From Gymnopilus junonius (taxonomy: Eukaryota; Basidiomycota; Agaricomycetes; Agaricales; Galerinaceae): a stretch of DNA of 64,000 bases. Position numbers and translations under genes: made by a program. How positions within the stretch are numbered: position 1 is the stretch's first letter; each line of letters starts with the position of its first letter. Under the pieces are notes generated by a model. It worked only from the letters and a program-made list of their open reading frames with translations, did not search any database and was not told the DNA's origin. Below are positions 10,425 through 20,123 of the stretch, in pieces. The stretch lies in NCBI GenBank assembly GCA_015501075.1, contig JADNYJ010000002.1, positions 682,001 through 746,000 on the forward strand. The letters are read 5' to 3'.

Positions 10425-12593
10425 CTAATTTCGTCTTCTAATCTCATCTATAAGCTTTATCAGGCTGGCCGACGGCCGATGTCCCGAAATGTACATTTTC
10501 GACACCATATCCCGAGCCAAAGCCCACAACCCTCGATGCATCAGTCCAGTGAACAATATATACCATGTCGTGTTGATTCGAGGAAGTTCTTGGCTTTCCA
10601 TCTCTTCTATGTATGCAAGCGCATCTAAATGTCCCTTTGGATCAGAAGATTCCAAAGCTGCCCGAATGAGGATGTGATATGTGGGCGGTCTGAAGGATAT
10701 ACGGAATCGCCTCATTCGTGACACGACGTCCTTTCTGACCTCATCGGCCCGTTGTCGCGAGATCCAGTTTCCTCGATATAAACCCGAAAGGATCGTTGTG
10801 TATGTCACTTCGTTTGGCTTTGTGCTTTCATCTTGTTCCATCTTGTCGAGCATCTTGAGAGCCGCTTGCAAGTGTTCTTCTGTTTGTTGTCGCATTAGAT
10901 GGTCGATGATGGAGGTATAAGTGGCGACATTAGGTCGAACCCCTTGTTTGTGCATAAGACTGAGTATGATGTTGGGGGCATCTTTCTTGCCAACATGGAG
11001 AAGTGACGAAAGAATCGTAGAGAACGTCACTACATCGCCAGCAATGTTTTCTTCGGACATTTTATTCACGATGTTTGCAAGACTATTAAAATCCTTTTGG
11101 CGGCTGTAATACGCAAGATAGGTGTTGAAGGAGACTAAGTCTGGCTTCGGCCCACTTTTTACCATGGTAGACATGAGTGCGTTGGCATCTTGGAGTAGAT
11201 TTATACGAAGTAAGCCTCGTAGGACAGTGTTGTATACTGCAAGAGCAGCTGAATCAAGCTCCTTAAAGGTTCTCCGGTATTCGGTAAACCTTTTGACAGC
11301 GTCCTCCGGTTTGTTGTCATCGAATAAGGCAGCGATGATCGCTCTGTAAGACAAACCATCTGGGTAAACATTTTGTCGCAGCATCATATTCCAGGTTAGC
11401 ATGGCCTGTCTCGAATCTCGAAGGTCGGCATAGGTATCCAGCAAAGCTGTCCACATTGAGACCCCCGGAACGATCCCAAGCCCTGTAAGGTCATCCCACA
11501 GTCGAGCGGCGAGGTCAGTCCGTTCACTCCGTATGAATGCAGTTTGGAAGGACGTCCAACCAACTTCCGTCATAGCAACTATTCTTTTACCCGACAATCC
11601 TGATTCATCGGCAGCCAAATAAGGGTCGGGACCGGTAATGCCTTCGTATATCTCGTTGTATAACTTCTCCAGTTGCCTTGCCGAGCGCGGGTGGGCAAGG
11701 TTGGTAACATGTCTAGATAGAGATGGTGATCGAGAAACAAGAGCGGCAATATCAAGTCGATCTAGATACAAGGAGACTTTCTGCTGTAGGTCTTGATTAT
11801 CCTTGAGATGCTGCAGCATCAAATTTTTGCGGTAGCTACGAACCCGAATCTTTGCTGTCAAGTATGTGTCCAATGCCGATTGGAAAGAATCGTTCATGGC
11901 GTGTGCAGTAATAGCAGCAAGACCTATTGATAGGCGACCAAGATCAAAATGTTCTTCAACGTCCTCTTCATTCAAGAGTGCGAGTCCTTCATCTTCATGA
12001 TTCAACTTCGCAGAATTTTTTTTTTCGCAATATTTTTGATGGAGAGCGAGTATGGCATTGGGATTGCCTTCGTGGATGTTTTTGACCATAAAAGCAAATA
12101 GCGCTTCTGTCGAATGACGCGAAGCTGCTTCAAGTGCAAATTTAATGGCCAACTTGTTGACATCTTCATCCCATGTATGCCCTCCATGGATGCGGACTGC
12201 CAGCAGCTCGCTTATTTTCTCCTCCGTAGACTCGGGCAGAAGAAATCCCTTTTCGTCAGGTACCGTTTCCCTCTGCGTTTCTAAGCTTTGCCATTTCGTC
12301 AAGGCAAGAACAATGTCTTCAGAGTCTACCGCCTTCTGAATTTGAGCTACCAAGGCGTTACGGGAATCGGTGATTGTGCCCGGAATTTTTTTCCTGTTAT
12401 GAACCTGGGCCATAATCTGGTCACGAATTTTCCTATGGATGATCGGAGCTTCTTCGACTTCGGACCCAGGAGCAGTTGAGCCCCGCCTCAGAGCTGCAGT
12501 TGACAACGCTTGGGCTCTGCATACCAAGCTCGGGACGAGAGATTCAAGAAGAGTAAGGGTAGTGGGCCTTGCGACAGGTTTAAACATTGCCAA
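10425..12593 (-). CDS. Mitochondrial pentatricopeptide-repeat (PPR) protein
   Basis: An uninterrupted 722-residue frame, unusual in this intron-rich window. The N-terminus (MFKPVARPTTLTLLES, then SLVCRAQALSTAALRR) looks like a mitochondrial presequence. From about residue 330 to the end there are tandem helical PPR units with the usual spacing, for example GVSMWTALLDTYADLRDSRQAM, DGLSYRAIIAALF, DLVSFNTYLAYYSRQ, NVATYTSIIDHLM and NEVTYTTILSGLYRG. PPR proteins bind specific organelle RNAs and control their stability, splicing or translation; the target here is unknown. It shares a 67-base divergent gap with CYP8. Confidence 0.9.
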   Translation of the reverse strand: MAMFKPVARPTTLTLLESLVPSLVCRAQALSTAALRRGSTAPGSEVEEAPIIHRKIRDQIMAQVHNRKKIPGTITDSRNALVAQIQKAVDSEDIVLALTKWQSLETQRETVPDEKGFLLPESTEEKISELLAVRIHGGHTWDEDVNKLAIKFALEAASRHSTEALFAFMVKNIHEGNPNAILALHQKYCEKKNSAKLNHEDEGLALLNEEDVEEHFDLGRLSIGLAAITAHAMNDSFQSALDTYLTAKIRVRSYRKNLMLQHLKDNQDLQQKVSLYLDRLDIAALVSRSPSLSRHVTNLAHPRSARQLEKLYNEIYEGITGPDPYLAADESGLSGKRIVAMTEVGWTSFQTAFIRSERTDLAARLWDDLTGLGIVPGVSMWTALLDTYADLRDSRQAMLTWNMMLRQNVYPDGLSYRAIIAALFDDNKPEDAVKRFTEYRRTFKELDSAALAVYNTVLRGLLRINLLQDANALMSTMVKSGPKPDLVSFNTYLAYYSRQKDFNSLANIVNKMSEENIAGDVVTFSTILSSLLHVGKKDAPNIILSLMHKQGVRPNVATYTSIIDHLMRQQTEEHLQAALKMLDKMEQDESTKPNEVTYTTILSGLYRGNWISRQRADEVRKDVVSRMRRFRISFRPPTYHILIRAALESSDPKGHLDALAYIEEMESQELPRINTTWYILFTGLMHRGLWALARDMVSKMYISGHRPSASLIKLIDEIRRRN

Positions 12594-12660
12594 GTTAGTC
12601 GAAGCGAAGGGGTGATCGGATATATTTGGGCCTTGGCAAACACGTCTTTGTTCTGAACCA
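12594..12660. promoter_or_regulatory. 67-base bidirectional start region, PPR gene / CYP8
   Basis: Only 67 bases separate the two start codons, which point away from each other. Both transcripts must either start inside this gap or overlap. No TATA box stands out. The claim that this is a shared promoter is inferred from spacing alone. Confidence 0.5.
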
Positions 12661-14680
12661 ATGGGTCACGGAAACTCAAACAAGTTGTACATCACTCACG
12701 CCGAGCATGCTGGCTTGCACGGCTCTCATTCTGCTTCGATAGGCTACAAGGCGTGAGTGGCCCTCTTCCTGTTCGTACCCATTACTCAATTCAATTTATT
12801 TCCAGCAAACAGGAGGCTCCTCACCCCGGTGCTAGGACTCCATTCGACTGCTGTGCTCTTTCTTTCCAACCATTCAGCCATCCTGTCCTTGCTAGAAACC
12901 CAGATGGAACAGGGAACGTGTTTGACTTGGTTAACATAATTCCCTGGCTGAAGTGCGTAATCTTCCACTGCTTCCCTTGCTTTTCACTGATCTTTCTTCC
13001 GCCAGGCAACATAACAATACCAATCCAATCACGCAAGAGCCTTTGAATCCGTCAGACCTGATTACCCTTCACTACTCGAGGAAAGAAGCCACTGGCGAAA
13101 TCCATGACCCTATATCTTTCAAATCCTTCAATGAACATTCCCATGTTGTCGCGATTGCAACGACAGGTAACGTCTTCCTCGCTGAAAGCATCAAGGGTGG
13201 AAAGGATCTAGTTGCAGATGTCCCATTCAAGAAGTATGCGGTGTTTCTACTAGAATAGCAAAACGTCTGACCTTATCCCAGGACAGATGTCGTTACTCTG
13301 CAAAACCCTCATGGACTGCCCTCAGCTTCTGTGCCTAATGTCGTCGCTACCAAGAAAGCTGAAGCTGTCCCCACTGCAAAGCCTGCAGCCCAACCTGCCG
13401 TAACCACGTTAAAGTCGAAAGAACAAGTACCATGTAAGTTGGTAACCTTTACGGTCGTGCGTAGTCTAATCCTCGACCAGGGAACATCTCTCCTTATTCA
13501 AGCGGTCTGGCTGGCGCCTCTTTGACCTCAACATCAGTGGACGTAACACAAGGTGCTAGCTCTAAACTCCTTTGGGACGAGGTCCGTATACTCGATTTTA
13601 GTTGTCTTCGAGCGACACTCATTTTTCGCAGGAGGAAATGATGTTCGAAGACATATCAAAACCTCCAAAAGGCAAAGGCAAGGAAAAAGATGTCGGAAAA
13701 CGACGTGCATACGTACGGGTTGTGACGAGCCTTGGCGGGGCTAGTCTCAATTTAGAGCTTTATTGCGAAAAGGTGTGTCCCATCTTTTCCCTAGCAGCAC
13801 TTACTCATGATTTTGCTAGGCTCCAAAGACTTGCTATAACTTTTTAATGCTTGCCCGAGCAGGGAAGTACAATGATTGTCTATTCCATCGGCTTGTTCCA
13901 GGATTTATGGTAAATGGTCCTAGTTACTTGCAATCAATTCATCGACCTTACCTCGTTAATTAGATACAAACCGGTGATCCAACAGGGACAGGCTCTGGAG
14001 GAGAATCCTACTGGGGTACACCATTCCGGGACGAACATGATTTAAAAAATGCTGCCAAACATGACAGCCGCGGTATATTAGCTATGGCGAATAAAGGAGC
14101 CAATACGAACGGGTAAGTTTTCGTTGACTTGTAAAGTGGATGCACGTAACCTTCTTTTTACTAGTTCTCAATTTTATATCACTTTCAAAGACACTCCACA
14201 TTTGGACAAAAAACATACAGTGTTTGGAAAGCTTGTGGGCGGAGAGGACGTATTGGATGCTTTGGAAAATATTCCAGTCAAGCCAGGGACTGATAGGCCT
14301 GCAAAGACGGTCCGGATAACTGAGGTCATAATGTATGCTTCATTTTCAAAGATATAAGAATGTATAAATTAACAAAGGCTTCGTCCAGTTATCAAGATCC
14401 CTTTGAAGATTACAAAAAGCGCCTTGCCAAGAAATTGGCCAAGAGGGCAGAAGCTTCCAGTGCCGATGCTACCAGGAAAGAAGAAAAGAAAGATGACGTT
14501 AATTGGTTCGGAACGAAGATTGGCGCGGAAAACAGATCCTTTTCCTTTGGAGCTACTGGGAGTTCTGGCATCGGCAAATACCTCAACGTAAAGCGACCAC
14601 AAGTTGATGTTATTGACGCAGGCCCGGATGAACCCAAGAAAAAGAGGAAGATCGGCTTTGGTGACTTTGAAGGATGGTAA
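12661..14680 (+). CDS. CYP8: U-box cyclophilin, peptidyl-prolyl isomerase PPIL2 / Cyp8 (Cyp60)
   Basis: A nuclear, spliceosome-associated protein with an N-terminal U-box (E3 ligase fold) and a C-terminal cyclophilin domain. Exon 1 (12661-12752) begins [16 protein letters not shown]. The U-box shows [15 protein letters not shown] and [11 protein letters not shown], split by a small intron, then NPITQEPL. The cyclophilin domain shows [42 protein letters not shown] and [15 protein letters not shown]. The tail carries a basic [14 protein letters not shown] ending, a probable nuclear signal. At least seven short introns interrupt it. Order and termini match human PPIL2 and S. pombe Cyp8 throughout, so the call is firm; individual exon borders in 13440-13620 are less so. 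Confidence 0.93.
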
Positions 14681-14738
14681 ATGCGCTACAGTATGATATC
14701 GCGTACATTATTTCCCGACATAGTAACTGATGTGTATA

Positions 14739-15642
14739 TTACACTGCTACGGGGACTTTGCTGGCAGAAGCAGGTCCAGACTTTCTAACGTCATCTTGAG
14801 CAATGGCATGAAGTGGCTGCTCCGAAGGGACGCTGGGCAGCTCGATTTCCACCTCCGTCCGTGCTTTCTGAAAAGAATATAAGTACCAGAACCACGATAC
14901 GGTGGTAAATTGACTGACAATATCATCTTGGAGGGCCAGTAATTCCCTCTGAACAGCGTCTTCATCGTCTAATGATAAAGTATTCGATAACATGTCACCT
15001 ATTTCCTATAGACCAAACCAATTAATGAGAGCAATTAACTATACCTATTAACTGATTGGCTCGCAAGACTCACTCTTTGATATTCGCGTGCCTCAGCTGT
15101 CTCCTCCAGCAGCTTCTCGATGCTTTCTACATTCAATTCTTTGTGTATTTCTCTGAGCACTTCGTTTCCTTGCTTTAAGCCATGGACCACGGAAATCTCC
15201 ACGAGAGAGAATTCAATGGTTGAAACCTAGATATACTGGCGTTACCGCTTTGTGAACCTTCAGTGGATTCGTTTAGGCGTACCAGTTGCTCCAAATTCAT
15301 CAACTGCTCGTCTGTCTTGGTTAATAGACTTTGCTGATATTTCCTTCGGCGTAAGGCAAGGAGCGCTCGATCTTTTTGTCCATGGGCTAGTTGCGCCTTT
15401 GCGATTGAATGCTCTCTGTCCAGCACGGATTGTATCTTCGCGTGATATCGTCAAAGTGGAGCCTCGTCTGGGATATTGCTGCAGCCCACCTTCTTCTGAT
15501 ACTGCTTGAGTTTGTCACGTTGTAATTTAAGACTGGATAACAGCGAGTATCAGAAAATATGGGATTTGAACTTGAGAAATACTCACTCAAGGATAGCCCG
15601 ATCCTGTGCGGTGATTTTGGGAAGTGACTGATTACTTCCCAT
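14739..15642 (-). CDS. VPS20: ESCRT-III subunit Vps20 / CHMP6
   Basis: Vps20 nucleates ESCRT-III filaments on endosomes when bound by Vps25, for multivesicular body sorting. The start at 15642 gives MGSNQSLPKITAQDRAIL: a glycine at position 2 and serine at 5 fit N-myristoylation, a hallmark of Vps20. The Snf7-type core follows: LDREHSIAKAQLAHGQKDRALLALRRRKYQ, then LLTKTDEQLMNLEQLV and DMLSNTLSLDDEDAVQRELLALQ. The last intron is 51 bases and joins phase 0 before KARTEVEIELPSVPSEQP. Four or five small introns are seen. It converges with CYP8, stop to stop 58 bases. Confidence 0.92.
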
Positions 15643-15906
15643 TGCCAACCCAATCCAACATGCGTCACCTATAAGCTACAAATCTCGTCCGATGAATATA
15701 AAGAAGCAAAGAGATTGAATCGTATCAGGTTGTCAACAAAGCTTCATGCTGTAGATGGCAGATGCCACAGGACCGAAAAACTCAAATAGTTGTTGGGCGA
15801 CCTTGCTGTATGTATTCAAAGAAATCTCATAACAAGTCACGAGTTTGTATTGCTACGTCAGAGATAAGACTAGATAAGACCAAAACTAGATTCTATACAT
15901 GCAATA

Positions 15907-18021
15907 TTAGTTTTTCCTCTTGGAGGCAGGAAGCTGTCCATCGACAATATTATCTGGGACTGGGACTGTGATATTACCAAAGCAGCCGAGATTGAAGTCC
16001 ACCTCTTCAATTCGTTGCTTCATCCCGGCGATAAAGGCATCCAAGTCACACAGGCCATTACTGTTTGACTTACAGCCTTTAATACCAGTGAGGGGAAGGA
16101 CGCCATCATTTAATATCCATCGGATGTGTGTCGGCTTGCTGCTAGAAGCAGGGCAAGACAGAACTTGTCCCACAAGGTTGGAACCAAACGGCGCAAGCTG
16201 ATTAACGAAGTACGTCTGTCCAGAAGTTGGTAACTCTCAGTCCCTCCACATCTCATAGGGGGTTATCATAATACTGACCTGATCTTTTGGAATGTGGTCG
16301 GTCGGCAATGGACCATTACCAGCCAGACTGGAGAAGTTCATAGCCACGTAAACTGGAGAAGTGAGTGAGTAAACGAGTTGAAGAAAAACACCCTGGCGAA
16401 TAAGACCCACAAGTCGAGAGAACGGTATCATGGCTCGCATCAACATATATGGACTGATTCACCGGGAAGAGTACAGGGTTTGTCACGATAGTGGCATTGA
16501 CTGCTGAATCAAAGGTGGTGATGCGTGTCTGAGTGAGTCGTGAAACCAATTCTTCAACATAGCCTATTCCCATAGCGGCGGTGGTAGGGTTGCCGGGGCC
16601 ATTACCATACCAGAACTGAAGATCTACATAGAGAGCAAATATCGGTAACCAAAAAATAATGAGTGAAAATACAGTACCGATGAAATATTCGAACCCTTCC
16701 CACTCCTCCTCAGTGAAAACGTCGCAGAACTGCGAGAAGCCGAGCGAAACAGTCTAGACATACTATGAGCTACTTACGAAAACTGAAGTTGATCAGTTAA
16801 ACCCACTTCATAGGCACAGAGTTCTTGCATTGCAACCAGATCGTTTATTGTAAGGTTGACACCGTGAAGGAGAGGAGAGAGTCTTTTCAGGGTTGGCTTT
16901 AAATAAATGTTGGCCCACTTGTTGGCTTGTTGGCTGCCAAAAGCCGAGACAGCGTTGTCAGCGTTGGCGCAGTTCTCATATGGAGCCAGAGTGTTGTTTT
17001 GTCCGTCAGTTTCGACCATAATGAGCTGGTGGTAGTCCTGTTGATACGATTGAACACCAAAAAATCCGGCAGCAAAATGGAGCCTGTGAACTTTGGTAAA
17101 GAATACTCTCAAACCAAAAGCTGACATTAGGCTTACGCCGAGTCAATCATACGCTCTTCCGACGTAGTACGAAAGACGGGGAGATCGGTCAAGCCCTTCA
17201 AAAGATCACCTGAATACGCAGATTTTAAGGAAAAATAGAATAAACTTCAGAGACTCTTCGTACCATATTTGACCCTAAAACCAACACCCAATTCGAATCT
17301 GGATCATGATTAGGCCTCGAGTTTGGACAGAAACAAGAGGCCCTACATTTGAGAACGACCGAAAGGAGTGAGGATCTCTGCGCCGAGCTTATAAGTCCAG
17401 GTATTCAGAAAACTAAGAGCTCCAGAAGCCGAGAATCCAGCACCGGCGACAGCTGTCTGCAACTTGGCTGCGAAACCAGAGGTAACTCCATCGCTTGTAG
17501 GGTATCTAGCACCATGACGGTGAGCCAAATGGACTTGTCTGAGCTCACACCCGGAGGGTATCACAGGAGATGTGTTGGGCAATCCAAAAGAACTTGAATC
17601 AACAGATTGCCAAGGAGAGAGGTTTCCGAGGTGCGTTAAGACGTTGAATGGCTTTTTACTTTTGGCAGAGTCTTGGGCGTTAGGTTGGACTAATGGAAAC
17701 ACGTTGTCCAGTTTTGCTATTGCAGTAGCAGTCTGGATGGAAAATGCTTCGTCTCCAGCTAAAGGAAACATTAGTGATTGGGCTAAAATGATCGCGGGGC
17801 TAAGATGATCGCGACACTCGGTACTCACTTGGCGTTGGACCAGCAAATCCAATTTGGGATTCGTCGAGGAAAAACGTGTCGGTGGCAGTGACTGTAACTC
17901 CAGCAGGAGGAAAGAGGAATGTCGAAGTCGATCCAGCAAAAGAGGACGCATGAGCAGGCGACCCTTTAACTACTGCCAGGCTGAGCAAGGGAAGTAGCAC
18001 AAGACAAGAACGAAGAACCAT
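15907..18021 (-). CDS. Secreted histidine acid phosphatase (phytase-like)
   Basis: A secreted phosphomonoesterase of the histidine acid phosphatase family, which includes fungal phytases and multiple inositol polyphosphate phosphatases. The start at 18021 gives a signal peptide MVLRSCLVLLPLLSLAVVKG. The catalytic motif RHGARYP is present, preceded by QVHLAH, and the distal proton-donor motif appears as DASHD. Cysteine-bearing C-terminal stretches (CDLDAFIAG, FNLGCFGNI) suit the disulfide-rich secreted fold. The gene has many small exons. The upstream 400 bases separate it from the divergent PP2C gene. Phosphate or inositol-phosphate scavenging outside the cell is the likely role; substrate preference cannot be read. 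Confidence 0.88.
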
Positions 18022-18421
18022 GACGGGTGGGGTACCTCGACACGCTGACAAGAAGAACTCATGGCTCTTAAATATTCGATGAAGAGAAGCATGGCGCAGC
18101 CAATAATACTTATGGAAAGACTAATTTAAGAAAAGCGGCAATGTGGTGCAGATGAAGATGACAGCGTTACGGCGCGCATTAAGCGCCGCGCGAGCTGTGC
18201 ATGGCAAACGTGGGTTGAATAAATATCTTTACCCAATCATGGTGGCGAGAGGGAGACGAGAATACGTATTGAACTGAGTTTAGATGTGATGCCATCATTG
18301 CCATCAAGCTGTGACATCGAGCACCGCGGCAAACTCTTCCGCTCAACTTCTCTCCACTTCCTTTCTCCTTCTGGCACCCATTTCGCGGGATGCTTGTCGT
18401 CTCGGGCCCCTAAGAGAGCGA
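18022..18421. promoter_or_regulatory. Divergent intergenic region, acid phosphatase / PP2C
   Basis: About 400 bases with no gene seen; it must hold the promoters of both divergent neighbours. An imperfect GC-rich inverted repeat lies at 18171-18192, with an AT-rich centre (ATTAA) flanked by GCGC-rich arms. I see no clear phosphate-response (CACGTG) box. Confidence 0.4.
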
Positions 18422-20085
18422 ATGGCCTATAGATGTCTCAAGGCCGTGCGTCAGGCCATCCCAAAACTTTGCAGGATCGCAAAATATCACGACTACGTTC
18501 GTGTCGCGTCCAATGGTACAGAAAATGGTCTATTTCTGCTCGCCTGCATCTCTTAAGTCTGTCTAGGTGGATCAATAAGGGTTCCTCTTGCGTCACCCAA
18601 AGTCATTGGAGTTGTCAATTCCAGAGGGAACAGGAGGCGAGCTCATGGATTCAAGTTTACCAACTTGAACTATTTACTCACTACTCGTTGTAGTCACCAA
18701 GAAGATTTTTATGGTTTTGCCACCCTGTCCTTAAACCCAGAAGAACTCAGAAAAAGTGTCAAACGCGCCCATGACATTGACTGGGATCCGAAACTTGTAG
18801 GGGATGTGCTCGCTCGACAAGTTCTCTTTGTTGGCATTTATGACGGGTAAGTAGGTTCTTGATTCGTTTCTTAACGACGTTGTGCTCATGTTCAAAGCCA
18901 TGGAGGATCTGCAGTCGCTCAATACTTGCGGCAGGAACTACATGGCTTGTTCGAGTCCGTCAACAAGTCAAGCATTCCAGAATTGTTTGCGTGGATTAAA
19001 GAAATCGGAGGCTACTTCAAGCGTTTCGAAGGCGGCGCCATTGCACCATGGATAGAAGGCAGCAACGCGACGGAGTTGACCCTCGATGCCCGCGCAACCC
19101 TGACATTTTTTGAGGTACGATCTCATCTAAAGTTTTTTTCATGATTCTCTGTATATTTCCGCAGGTCGACAAAAACTTGTCTGCAGACCATATCGCTCAA
19201 TCCTGTGGAGCTACTGCATCGGTGGCGATACTCCAGTCTCTTGATGCTCCATCGACACCCTTCTTCTCTGCAAAAAAGTTGTCCTTGACGGTTGCACATT
19301 GCGGGTGGATGCTTGGCCTTTTTCAAAGTTTTCTAGTTTTGTAATTGACCATTTCCTTAGAGATACAAGAGTACTTTTGTGTTCGATAAACAACGGTCAA
19401 GTTTTCCCAATGACAGAAAATCATCACGCGGATGCACATATAGAAAGTATCCGACTGCGTAGGATGATGGGGTCTTCTCTTATCACAGATTCTTATGGGG
19501 AATCTAGGTAAGTAACCAGCGCACTTTGGCAAGGAATTGTATGTAACGCTTTGCCAGATGGATGGGCGCACTTGCAAATACGAGGTGGTAAGTGTAGAAG
19601 CAATTTTACCTGTCTTACTGATGCCGAAAACTTCCACTAGCCTCGGAGATCTCCGCTACAAAAAATTCGGAGTGACTCCCGAACCAGAGGTCAGGACGAA
19701 ATTATTAGATGGTAAAATTGTCATTCCTCGTAGTATGGCCAATTCTCATTTCGTAGGGAGAGACTGGGCTTTTCTTGTCCTCGTGTCTGATGGAATATCG
19801 TCTATTCTTTCTGATGCAGAAATTGTTGACCTAGCCAGAGGCGCTAATGACCCCAAATCAGCCGCAGAACGCATTTTATCTTTCTCGGAAGAACTGGGGG
19901 GGGATGACAATGCCACAGCCATTGTAGTCCCATTGGCAGGTTGGGGGAAAGTTGTTGGACCAGACTCTACGAAAGACCTTCGAGAATATAGACGAAGACA
20001 AGCAGGTGAGAAATTTTTCTTATTTTGCTTTGCATTACCAAGCTGACCACCGTCAGTGGGTTCTGAACGACAGCGCCGCATGTAG
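18422..20085 (+). CDS. PTC6: Mitochondrial-type PP2C protein phosphatase (Ptc6-like)
   Basis: A metal-dependent Ser/Thr phosphatase of the PPM family. In order: N-terminal RVPLASPKVIGVVNSRGNRR, DFYGFA, the metal-binding VGIYDGHGG (split by an intron after YDG), SCGATASVAIL, SLTVAHCGDTRVLL, NTRSLGDLRYKKFGV, LVLVSDGISSIL, and ELGGDDNATAIVVPL. The pattern, including insertions, resembles yeast Ptc6 (Aup1), linked to mitophagy. The ATG at 18422 begins MAYRCLKAVRQAIPKL, a basic amphipathic stretch that could be a mitochondrial signal. The last intron puts the stop at 20083-20085. About seven introns. It converges with the GGT gene. Confidence 0.85.
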
Positions 20086-20123
20086 TCACTCCAGTGAACA
20101 TAATTCCTAATAAGAAAGACACG

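Noticed and set aside
18311..18421. Upstream extension of the PP2C gene
   Set aside because: The frame is open but begins with GTG; the first ATG at 18422 is the credible start.
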